A DNA stretch of 64,000 nucleotides, from the NCBI GenBank assembly GCA_963575745.1, contig CAUYUJ010018538.1, positions 371,046-435,045 of the forward strand, given 5' to 3'. This DNA comes from Prorocentrum cordatum. Lineage: Eukaryota > Sar > Dinophyceae > Prorocentrales > Prorocentraceae. Under the pieces are notes generated by a model. The model worked only from the letters and a program-made list of their open reading frames with translations. It was not told the origin of the DNA and did no database searches. A program made the translations under genes and the position numbers. Within the stretch, counting starts at the first letter, position 1. Each line of letters begins with the position of its first letter. Shown here piece after piece: positions 11,186 through 20,050 of this stretch.

Positions 11186-11356
11186 CGGCAACCTGTCCGC
11201 GTTATATATTGCGTTGCGCCCAGGCCCGCAAGAGGCATAATAACAAAGTTTATTCCCAACCCTCCTGCGTTGGGTTCTCGTTTTGAATAGAGCACTGCTC
11301 GCGCGTCTCCTTCCTTTCTTCTTTCCTTCCCGCCCCTCACCTCGCTCGTCGCTGCG

Positions 11357-11555
11357 TGCCAGCTGGGGGGCTGCGATCTGCGAAACTGTCGCCACTTTCG
11401 AGGGCTGCTGGGGGGCCCAGCACAATGGGTACACACCGCGGACTCATATTTGGCCTCGCCATCCCTGGGGGGCTGCGATCTGTGAAACTGTCGCCATTTT
11501 CGAAGGCTGCTGGGGGGCCCAGCGCAGTGGGTACACACCGCGGACTCAAATCCCA
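11357..11555. repeat. 102-bp satellite, first block (2 copies)
   Basis: Two divergent copies of the 102-bp unit that forms the main array at 12776-14101 (GGGGGGCTGCGATCTG, GAAACTGTCGCCA, CACACCGCGGACTCA). The second runs into unrelated sequence after the GGACTCAAATCC position. They are separated from the main array by about 1.2 kb of other GC-rich repeats. Confidence 0.9.
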
Positions 11556-11944
11556 CCAGCCCTTGAGGGCGTGAGTGGTTTAGCGAGCCCCCTCTGTCCT
11601 CAACCCCCCTTCTTCCCCTTCGGGGAGGGGTTTGCCCCTCCCCCTACCCCCTCCCCCTGGGCCTGGAGAGGGAGTCCCGCGGGTGGTCAGGGGGGTCTTT
11701 TTCGACTCCTGGGAGGGCCAAAAAAACGACGACCCTCACGAGGATTCTGCCCCCGACGGGGGGGCGCACTTAAATCCCCCCCCTCTTCTGTGAAGCCGAA
11801 ATCCTTGTTTTTACGATGGTTTTGGCCCCATTTTGGCCTCCCGAGGGGGCCGCGCTCATCTTCCTTCATAGCAAAATCATTGATTTTACGCAGGTTTTGG
11901 GCTCATTTTGTCCTTCTCAGGGGGCAGCGCTGCTTTGCGCTTCT

Positions 11945-12165
11945 GAGGAGGTCGCAAGAGGCCCCAAGATGGCCCCAAGAGGCCTCCCAGGAGCCTCCCA
12001 AGAGGCCTCCAAGAGGCCCCCAAGAGGCCCCCAAGAGGCCCCAAGAGGCCCCCAAGAGGCCCCCTCAAGAGGCCCCCAATATGCCCCCAGAGGCCCCAGG
12101 AGGCCCCCAAGAGGCCCCCAAGAGGCCCCAAGAGGCTCCTAGAGGCCCCCAAGAGGCTCCACGAG
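11945..12165. repeat. AAGAGGCCCC short tandem array
   Basis: About twenty degenerate units of roughly 9-12 bp built on AAGAGGCCCC(C). It encodes proline/glutamine-rich peptides on one strand and is clearly low complexity. A related AGAGGGCCCC motif recurs at 30.6-31.4 and 33.4-34.4 kb. Confidence 0.85.
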
Positions 12166-12167
12166 GA

Positions 12168-12570
12168 GCCCGAACGACTCACACCAGGACGAGGGGCCCG
12201 AACGACTCACACCACGAAGAGCCCGAACGACTCACACCACAAGGAGGGGCCCGAACGACTCACACCAGGACGAGGCGCCCGAACGATTCACACCACGAGG
12301 AGCCCGAACGACTCACACCACGACGCGGGCCCCGAACGACTCACACCACGAGGAGCCCGAACGAGTCACACCAGGAGGAGGGGCCCGAACGACTCACACC
12401 AGGATGAGGGGCCCGAACAACTCACACCACGAGAAGCCCGAACGACTCACACCAGGACGAAGAGCCCGAACGACTCACACCACGAAGAGCCCGAACGACT
12501 CACACCAGGAAGAAGGGCCCGAACGACTCACACCAGGACGAGAAACCCCAAACGACTCAAATCACGAGGA
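12168..12570. repeat. CGAACGACTCACACCA tandem array with alternating 25/28-bp units
   Basis: About fifteen units, each starting CGAACGACTCACACCA and followed by a variable arm such as GGACGAGGGGCC (28-bp unit) or CGAAGAGCC (25-bp unit). The two lengths alternate irregularly and differ by exactly three bases. Confidence 0.9.
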
Positions 12571-12775
12571 GCGCTTTCTCTCCCTCCTCCTCCGCCTCGT
12601 CCTTCTCCCGCTCCCCCCACAAGGAGGATGTGCAAGGAGGCGGGAGGAAGGAGGAACAGGGGAGATATGCGGGGCCCAGCGGACACACGCCTGAAAAAAC
12701 ACGACTGTCGGCATGCTTCGCATGAGTTGCTGTTGTGAGATGGGCTGGTGGGGATACGCGAAGCGTAAAGAATTA

Positions 12776-14101
12776 GACCTCGCCATCCCTGGGGGGCTGC
12801 GATCTGTGAAACTGTCGCCACTTTCGAGGCCTGCTGGGGGGGCCAGCACAGTGGGTACACACCGCGGACTCAAATTAGACCTCGCCATCCCTGGGGGGCT
12901 GCGATCTGTGAAACTGTCGCCACTTTCGAGGCCTGCTGGGGGGCCCAGCACAGTGGGTACCACCGCGGACTCAAATTAGACCTCGCCATCCCTGGGGGGC
13001 TGCGATCTGTGAAACTGTCGCCACTTTCGAGGCCTGCTGGGGGGCCCAGCACAGTGGGTACACACCGCGGACTCAAATTAGACCTCGCCATCCCTGGGGG
13101 GCTGCGATCTGTGAAACTGTCGCCACTTTCGAGGCCTGCTGGGGGGCCCAGCACAGTGGGTACACACCGCGGACTCAAATTAGACCTCGCCATCCCTGGG
13201 GGGCTGCGATCTGTGAAACTGTCGCCACTTTCGAGGCCTGCTGGGGGGCCCAGCACAGTGGGTACCCACCGCGGACTCAAATTAGACCTCGCCATCCCTG
13301 GGGGGCTGCGATCTGTGAAACTGTCGCCACTTTCGAGGCCTGCTGGGGGGCCCAGCACAGTGGGTACCCACCGCGGACTCAAATTAGACCTCGCCATCCC
13401 TGGGGGGCTGCGATCTGTGAAACTGTCGCCACTTTCGAGGCCTGCTGGGGGGCCCAGCACAGTGGGTACTCACCGCGGACTCAAATTAGACATCGCCATC
13501 CCTGGGGGGCTGCGATCTGTGAAACTGTCGCCACTTTCGAGGCCTGCTGGGGGGCCTAGCGCAGTGGGTACTCACCGCGGACTCAAGCTGGACCTCGCCG
13601 TCCCTGGGGGGCTGCGATCTGTGAAACTGTCGCCACTTTCGAGGCCTGCTGGGGGGGCCCAGCACAATGAGTACACACCGCGGACTCAAATTAGACCTCG
13701 CCATCCCTGGGGGGCTGCGATCTGTGAAACTGTCGCCGCTTTCGAAGCCTGCTGAGGGGCCCAGCGCAGTGGGTACACACCGCGGACTCAAACTAAACCT
13801 CGCCATCCCTGGGGGGCTGCGATCTGTGAAACTGTCGCCACTTTCGAGGCCTGCTGGGGGGCCCAGCACAGTGGGTACACACCGCGGACTCAAATTGGCA
13901 TCGCCATCCTTGGGGGGCTGCGATCTGTGAAACTGTCGCTACTTTCGAGGCCTGCTGATGGGGCCCAACGCAGTGGGTACACACCGCAGACCCACATTCG
14001 ACCTCGCCATCCCTGGGGGGCTGCGATCTGTGAAACTGTCGCCACTTTCGAGGGCTGCTGAGGGGCACAGCACAGTGGGTACCCACCGCAGACTCAAATT
14101 A
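12776..14101. repeat. 102-bp satellite, main array (13 copies)
   Basis: Thirteen head-to-tail copies of a unit starting GACCTCGCCATCCCTGGGG. The starts are 12776, 12878, 12979, 13081, 13183, 13285, 13387, 13489, 13591, 13694, 13796, 13898 and 14000. The period is 102 bp except for one 101-bp and one 103-bp step. Because 102 is 34 codons, the array is open on both strands and produces repetitive pseudo-proteins. Each unit contains the near-palindrome TGCTGGGGGGCCCAGCA. Identity is highest in the middle and falls at the right end. Confidence 0.97.
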
Positions 14102-14467
14102 AACGCCACTTTCGTTCTTGTTCTCCTCCTGCAGTCACCTTCCCTCTGCTGCTGCCGTGCTGATGGTTCGGCTTCCCGCACGTTTCTCCTGCTCTGCGTT
14201 CCCGACTCCCCATGTCCTCTTCGAGCCTGTAGCTGTCGCCCCTCGTTCTTGTATGGTTCTCCTGCGCATCATGCCATAGGCGCGTGTCCCAAGTAGCTTA
14301 CACACCAAGTTGATTGTCCATGCAAGTTTCGGCCAACTCCTCGTTTCCATTGATACAAATGGGTTGGGTACGTCACAGGTTATTTTTTTTTGTCGTTTGT
14401 TTTTATGTTCCTCTCCCATGCTACTCCAGGAGAGGTCTGCATTGCACTGTCTGTGCCCATGGGACCC

Positions 14468-14543
14468 TTGTAGCCCCCGCCGCAACCACGAGCGTCGAGC
14501 CGCGACGGAACCAGACACCCGTCGCGTCTGGTTCGTGTTTGTG
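14468..14543 (+). repeat. LINE 3'-end hairpin segment, copy 2
   Basis: Second copy of the segment at 11114-11185. Here the hairpin arms GAACCAGAC (14508-14516) and GTCTGGTTC (14526-14534) pair perfectly. It probably marks the 3' end of another, largely lost LINE insertion on the right side of the satellite. Confidence 0.6.
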
Positions 14544-14847
14544 GCTGCACGTTTTTGTTATATGGGGTTATGGGAGGCGGTCAAAGTGAAGTGGAGGGCG
14601 CTTGCACTTGCACCTGGTGCGGCAGCATGGCTGCCATGGAGGACCAGGGCTTAAATCCGCCCCAAGAGACGGTGGCAGCAGTTTTGCGTCGCTTGCTTGC
14701 CGCCCCATGGCCCTCGAGGTTTCGGACCTTGTTTTCTTCGGTCCGTCTTTTCGGTCGGCTCTGTCTGTCTCGGGTCGTGGATCCGTCCCTCGTCCCTTTC
14801 GGCCTTCGGGCCTTTCGCCGTTCGTCGGCTTTGCAGGGAGCTGAGCC

Positions 14848-15427
14848 TTGAAGAAAAAATCTCCAGTGCGACCCCACCTAGAAATTGGAGCCCCTAGGAA
14901 ACCAGCATTAGTTGATATGCCATGCTATGCCATGCTGCGCTATGCTATGCTAAGCGATGCTGCGCTATGTTATGCTATGCTAAGCTATGCTATGTCATGC
15001 TGCGCTATGCTGAGCAATGCTATGCTATGCTATGCTATGTTAAGCTGCGCTATGGTATGCTATGGTATGCTATGCTATGATATGCTATGCTATGTTGAGC
15101 TATGCTATGCTATGGTATGCTATGCTTGGCTATGGTATGCTATGCTATGCTATGCTAACGCAGCGCTGCGCTATGCTAAGCTAAGCTAAACTAACCCTCT
15201 GGGCCGAGGGGGGGAATTACACCCATGCTAATTACCCGAACAGAGAACTAAACTGGCAACGCGGTTGGCACGCACGAGCGCCACAAAATACACCCACAGA
15301 TCCGGGGTAAGAGGACCAGGAGCTGGATGACGGTGAGGATGACGAGGAGGAGCAGGTGGCAGCGGCGGCAGTGGCGGCAGCGGCGGCGTCGCCCACGGAT
15401 CCGTTTTTTTGTTTGCTCTAGGCGGGG

Positions 15428-15460
<33 letters not shown>

Positions 15461-15935
15461 CGACGACGACGACCGCTATGCTATGCTATGCTATGCTATG
15501 CTATGCTATGCTATGCTGCGCTGTGCTATGCTGTGCTGTGCTGTGCTGTGCTGTGCTACGCTATGCTATGCTATGCTGCGCTATGCTATGCTGGGCTATG
15601 CTATGATATGCTGTGCTGCGCTATGCTATGCTACGCTCTGCTATGCTCTGCTGTGCTCTGCTATGCCAAAGCTCGGCGAAGCTAAGATGAAGGTAAGCTA
15701 AACTAAGATAAACCTGAGCTAAGATGAAGCTAAGCTAAGCTAAGATGAAATAAGCTAAGCTAAGATGAGATAGGCAACGCCAAGCTAAGGGGACGCAACT
15801 GGGGAAACCGCGGGGCGGATCCTGGGGGAATCGCCCGGGGCGGGCAACACTGCCCGGCCCATTTAAGCTAATAGAATAAGAACCCTCTAGGCAGAGCCTA
15901 GGTAGGGAACAAAAAACTCACCCTTGAGAAGATAC
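14848..15935. repeat. left inverted block: pentanucleotide repeats plus unique ends
   Basis: Outer end about 14848-14905 (AGTGCGACCCCACCTAG, TTGGAGCCCCTAGGAAA). Then (TATGC)n at about 14918-15170, a (GAC)n tract at 15428-15475, (TATGC)n again at 15476-15665 and AAGCTAAG-type repeats to 15790. The inner end at 15784-15915 contains CTAGGCAGAGCCTAG. Both ends are matched in inverted orientation at 22700-23385. Confidence 0.85.
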
Positions 15936-16583
15936 GCTTATTTAGGTTGACTGGTTTTGGCGCTGCCAAATCACAGAGAACTTGCTCGGTTGGTCGGGTT
16001 GGCCTGATCACAGGGATTGGTTAGTGAGCATGCCATCGTTTCCAGCAGCAATGCCGTTGGAAATTTTGATTCGGGCTGCGTGGCTAGTTCCTTGTTTTAT
16101 GAACCCCATGACTTACTAGTATCTTATCATGTGTGGTTTTTGCGTTGCCCCGGCCCTGGCTTGCCGCCCCTCCGGCGTCGGGGAAAGTCTGGGGCGGGAA
16201 TTATAATAGATTGTCTTGCGGTACACAATCAAACAACGTGATACGTCGTATTCGCTGTTTTGCTGGTTTTGTTTTTCTGTTTGAGTCTTTGACAACGAAC
16301 ATGTGTTCGGTAATTCGTCGTGCCTCTAATGGAGAGCCCGGGGGTGCCAAACTTGAAGGGCTGCCCGTTAGGGCGGGGCACTCGCCTTCCGGAGTCGGCG
16401 GTGCCGCGACGTCGTCATGGCGCGCAGCATTCAGTCGATCTTGAAAGGGGCGCGCGGGATGCCTGAGGCGTTGGATCGTAAAGGTGGGGAACGAAGCACC
16501 CATGCGCCAAATGAGCGTGGGCAAGAAAAGAAGGGACGACGCGCCAAAAGCGCGCAGCAGCTGACGATTATACGCCAAACGCG

Positions 16584-16645
16584 TTTCCAAAGGGCCTGGA
16601 TGCGCGCCGGGAGCGCGCATCTGGCGCATCCAGGCCCTTTGGAAA
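16584..16645. repeat. perfect 22-bp inverted repeat (hairpin)
   Basis: Arms 16584-16605 (TTTCCAAAGGGCCTGGATGC, then GC) and 16624-16645 are perfect reverse complements around an 18-nt spacer. It lies 270 bp left of the TIR transposon and outside it. Confidence 0.9.
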
Positions 16646-16908
16646 GTCTGATACTGAAATTGTGCCATTTACTCTTGTCTCGGAGCGCGCCCATTCAAGT
16701 TCCCAAACAAGGTAAACAAGAATAAACCAATGATGACAATTTTGTTGCCCATTCTCTTTTGGGTCTCCCCCGCGCACGTTTGCAAGTCAGCGTGCCCGGC
16801 ACATGACTATCAAGTTGAAACGTTGCCGCACGTAGCGCGTAGGTATTAGGATTCTGGTTAATCTTCCTAAGCAATTGAGGTTGTTGATGCAATAGTTGCG
16901 ATGTGTAA

Positions 16909-16917
16909 GGTAATTAG
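16909..16917. repeat. left 9-bp target site duplication GGTAATTAG
   Basis: GGTAATTAG directly abuts the left terminal inverted repeat and is repeated exactly at 21402-21410 next to the right one. A 9-bp duplication fits the 8-9 bp known for Merlin/IS1016-type transposons. Confidence 0.9.
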
Positions 16918-17206
16918 GGTTTCGGTTCGGTTTCGGACCCCCGCGATTTGCAGATTTTATACAGAAAGCCTCTCTCTCACCTCCTCTCTCTTCCTCCTCC
17001 CCCTTTCTCCTTCACTTTGGACGGGGACCTGTTGATGAAGAAGGGCTCAGAGGGCATTCGCCTTCACACTGCTGGTGTTTTGGCTCAGAGAAGGGTTGCG
17101 CCGAAACGGTCGCGAACCTGCTTTGTCAGACTTCCCGCGTCTCGATCGGCTCAAGCTGTTTCATCGCACGCGCCTTTCGCGCCTACGCTTCGCTTTCGCG
17201 ACTGCC

Positions 17207-18003
17207 ATGGCGAGGGAGAACGTGATCCTCCCCAAGACCCTCCGCGAGACTCTTGGGGGCGCAATTGGGGACGAAAGCATCGACTTCGGCGAAGCTCTCG
17301 CACACGCCGACGGCATGAAGCCCCACTTCCACGCTGGCCTCCCGCACGGCCACGTCGGGCAAGAGGGGGCGTCGAAAATCGCGGACCTTCCTGCTGCGCC
17401 CATGAACACGTCCATGCGGGCACGAAGATCGCCTACTTTGGGGACCTGTTGATGAACCAGGACTACGGGGAGATCCAGGGCCCCGACGGGAAAGCAGTCG
17501 GTGTCCTCACGGGGTGGAAGGACGCACGAGGGCAACCGTGCCGCTTGGACGTGGTCAAGGACCTTGCGACGAAGTCCAATTTTAGCGGCCTCCCTCCGCC
17601 TTTCAACCTCAAGAGCCAACCTGGCGGGACATACGTCATGCAGATTTTCGTCGTCGGCGCTGGGGAGGGTAAGGTGCACATCTTCAAAGACGTTGACTTG
17701 AAGGGCCAGTTCTTGAAGATGGCAAGCTGCGAGCCAGTGTGTCATGGTACAGGCGTCGTGTACCAGTATGGGAACCAGTATAGGGCAGGCCGCAATGCGA
17801 TCTGTTACCTCCTGGAGAAACTTGGCGGCTTACAGGTTCGCTTCTCCGCGCTGACAGCCACGGCGAAGCCTGCCGAGCGCTCGACCGAGTGGGATAAGAA
17901 GCTCGAGGGGTACCGATACATCGAGAAGAAGGGCCCGAAGAGCAACAACCGCAACCAGTTCATGGAGTTCGCGGACAAGGACGGTTCGGCGGGGGAAAAC
18001 GGC
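17207..18003 (+). CDS. transposon passenger gene, exon 1 (unknown N-terminal domain)
   Basis: I place the start at ATG 17207 (MARENVILPKTLRETL), because the peptide from there reads as ordinary protein. Near 17410-17430 the coherent frame moves to another phase (GTKIAYFGDLLMNQDYGEI), so there is a frameshift or a small unrecognised intron. The rest, up to SAGENG at 18003, is a globular-looking domain with VGVLTGWKD, GGTYVMQIFVVGAGEG and GVVYQYGNQY. I recognise no family. A 17-nt direct repeat, GGGGACCTGTTGATGAA (17023-17039 and 17440-17456), brackets the frame change. The gene continues after the intron in the P-loop exon. Confidence 0.55.
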
Positions 18004-18126
18004 GCCATGTGGCTAGCCCCTTTGCTACCCTCTTCCCCCCGACACCCTCCTCGGTCGCGCAGGCGCTTTGGCCGCCGAGCGGTTGCGGCTAGCTAAGCGG
18101 TGCCGTTGTTTCCCCGCCCCCCCCAG
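18004..18126 (+). other. probable 123-bp GC-AG intron
   Basis: Exon 1 ends ...GENG at GGC and the sequence continues GCCATGTGG...CCCCCAG, then GGGGTCAAC in phase 0, giving ENG-GVND. In this reading the donor is GC, a donor type known in dinoflagellates. A GT donor at 18009 would leave the phase wrong for the visible acceptor. The insert itself would run as a proline/arginine-rich tail. It ends with a pyrimidine-rich stretch before the AG. Confidence 0.55.
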
Positions 18127-19665
18127 GGGGTCAACGACCCGCAGTCGACAATTTACGGCTGGGAGGAGTCCCGCGTGATCCAGGCGTTGCGGAACCATGC
18201 GAGCGGGCGCATCAATGCCAAGCGCATCACTGTCTGGGTGCTCACGCTGAAGGACTTCGAGCCGTGGTTCATCAACGAGGTGCTCGCGAAGATCCTGCCA
18301 ACGCTTCGCCGCGACGGCGTGCTCTGGATCGGCGAGACCAGAGTGGGGAAGTCGACTGCGTCAAAGACCCTTGCGTTCTTGATGTCCATGCTGGAGATCG
18401 ACGCCCATGAGGGCGATGATGGGGAGGGCGCCCCCGAGCCTTCCATTGTCACCACCAAGCACTTTGATTTCTTCAAGGGCGAGCACGTGGAGAGGGTGCT
18501 GCCCGCGGTGTTCGATGACGGGGACTTGCACAAGCAGGACGCGTCCGTGTTGAAGGCGTTCCTTAACCCGAGCGAGGGGGGCTCCACCTTGTGGGCGAGG
18601 TGGGGGTCCAGCACGTTCGCCCCAGGGGCGTCCCGCCAGGCAGTGAACAACAGCTACGATAATGCATTGGAGAAAAGGTTGGTGGCAGCTTGGCGCCAGG
18701 GGCAAGCAATGGAGATTCCGCTCAAGCAGTTCATGAATCTCATCGCGCCCTCCCTGAAGCAGGTCGCAGAGGAAGAGGACATGAAAGCCTTGCCCGCGAG
18801 GACCCACGTCGTCGTGACCACGGACGCGCGCGTGTATTCCCGCCTAGCATCCGATGAGTTCCCAGAAGACGGAGTCGTGCCCTTCTTCACATACACCAAG
18901 AAGACGAAGCCTGACCTCTTCAATTACTCGCCCGAGGCGCGCGCGTGCTTCGGCAGGTACAAAGACGACCCAACTTCGCCGAACAACTACCCGACCGACT
19001 TCAAGGAGAAATCAGAATGGTCTCTGAATTTCGCGAAGCGCCTGATGCGCGGCGAGGGCGTGCCCACCGCGTCGATCACCCGCGGCGCCTCGCTCTTCGG
19101 GCAGCCCGTGCACAGCGTCCAGCCAGAGGTCGTGCCCCCGCCAGTGGGCGGTTCAGGCAGTGGCGCGGCTTCTTCGGGCGGTTTGTCAGGGCCATCTGCG
19201 GTCGCTGGCATGGGGTGCGCTGGCGAGCTGAGCAACGTGGATGCGGCCGAGCAGCAGGCGATCTACGCCGCGATGCAGGATCAATTCTTCGAGGGCAACA
19301 AGAGGGACAGCGGCGCGTTGGTGGACCTCATGTCGCCTCCCCGCAAGCGCCTCGCGACGGGCGCCAGGGCTCCCTTCGGGTGCGGCGGGGAGCTCAGCGA
19401 CGTGGACTTGGCTGAGCAGGCCGCGATCTACGAGCAGATCCAGCAGGCGTTCTTCAACCAGAACCAAGTGCTCTCTGGCACGCATATAGACCTCACCACT
19501 CCGCCCCGCCAGCGCCCTGACACGGCGGGCGACGACTTCGACTTGCAGGCCGAGCTCGGGCGCCACTTAGACTTGGAGGAAGAACGCGAGCGCCAGCTAG
19601 CGGAGGAAGCCCGCAATCAGGCAGCAGAGGACGCCGCGGGCCAGGGCGGCGCCATGGAGGAGTGA
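18127..19665 (+). CDS. P-loop NTPase / SF3-helicase-like passenger protein, exon 2
   Basis: Numbered from an upstream in-frame GTG at 18100, the Walker A motif GETRVGKST is at residues 78-86 (18331-18357). A Walker B-like LPAVFDDGDL follows at 18499-18528. Then comes KAFLNPSEGGSTLWARWG, in the place of the B' region of superfamily 3 helicases, and HVVVTTD at 18805-18825, in the position of the sensor/motif C. The order and spacing resemble SF3/AAA+ ATPases such as Rep-type helicases; this is inference. The C-terminus has two 55-residue repeats (19216 and 19381), each GELSxVDxAEQ...AIY followed by a VDLMSPPRKR or IDLTTPPRQR block. These blocks look like SUMO-interaction or phosphorylation motifs beside a basic stretch. 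It lies inside the TIR element, upstream of the transposase. Confidence 0.7.
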   Translation, partial: GVNDPQSTIYGWEESRVIQALRNHASGRINAKRITVWVLTLKDFEPWFINEVLAKILPTLRRDGVLWIGETRVGKSTASKTLAFLMSMLEIDAHEGDDGEGAPEPSIVTTKHFDFFKGEHVERVLPAVFDDGDLHKQDASVLKAFLNPSEGGSTLWARWGSSTFAPGASRQAVNNSYDNALEKRLVAAWRQGQAMEIPLKQFMNLIAPSLKQVAEEEDMKALPARTHVVVTTDARVYSRLASDEFPEDGVVPFFTYTKKTKPDLFNYSPEARACFGRYKDDPTSPNNYPTDFKEKSEWSLNFAKRLMRGEGVPTASITRGASLFGQPVHSVQPEVVPPPVGGSGSGAASSGGLSGPSAVAGMGCAGELSNVDAAEQQAIYAAMQDQFFEGNKRDSGALVDLMSPPRKRLATGARAPFGCGGELSDVDLAEQAAIYEQIQQAFFNQNQVLSGTHIDLTTPPRQRPDTAGDDFDLQAELGRHLDLEEERERQLAEEARNQAAEDAAGQGGAMEE

Positions 19666-19989
19666 GGTGGTCTGTGGGCGGGGTGCCCATGCGCGGGCAG
19701 TGTTGCCGCTTTCGGCTCGGGCAATGACGGGGCGCGCGCCGCCGAGGGGGCGCGCGCCGCTGGTGCCCCAGATGAGCCGTTAGCACGCTTCATAGCCGTG
19801 CACATATATCGTTTTCTTCTCGATGCATACACGTCCTTAGATTCGTTTGAGCCGATTGGTTGAAACCAGCGCACGCTGCAAGAATGGGCATCGCGCGCGC
19901 GGGCACCCATGCGTCATTGCCTCCGCGGCTCGCCGCTAGCCATAGCCCAACCGCGCAGCCACAGTTCCTTCACCCATCGCTTCGCTTGC

Positions 19990-20011
19990 ACCGCAGCTGT
20001 TTTGGCTCGAG
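19990..20011 (+). other. decayed spliced-leader relic upstream of transposase
   Basis: ACCGCAGCTGTTTTGGCTCG plus AG matches the dinoflagellate spliced leader at 18 of 22 positions. It is on the plus strand and ends 39 nt before the transposase ATG. It suggests that the transposase segment once passed through a trans-spliced mRNA, or that a leader-like sequence is retained in the 5' leader. Confidence 0.5.
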
Positions 20012-20050
20012 GGCGCATCGGCAGACCGCATATCGGGGGCGCTTGCGGCG

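Larger units (their letters stand above)
5104..11250 (+). mobile_element. LINE-B: degenerate non-LTR retrotransposon
   Basis: About 6 kb of plus-strand fragments in canonical LINE order: ORF1-like region, EEP endonuclease, RT, RNase H, Cys-rich tail, then a short hairpin-bearing 3' segment at 11114-11185. Reading frames change many times, so no full polyprotein remains. The 5' end coincides with the spliced-leader relic. The 3' segment is shared with a second copy at 14468-14543. Internal borders are given in the separate entries. Confidence 0.7.

Noticed and set aside
13009-13755. 248-codon repeat protein in the 102-bp array
   Set aside because: The frame exists only because the period is a multiple of three; both strands are equally open, so no coding is claimed.
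12776-14101. CRISPR array
   Set aside because: The units are contiguous 102-bp copies without variable spacers, and the context is eukaryotic.
17135-17155. Third spliced-leader relic before the passenger ATG
   Set aside because: Only about 13 of 21 positions match, apart from an exact GGCTCAAG; not distinguishable from chance.
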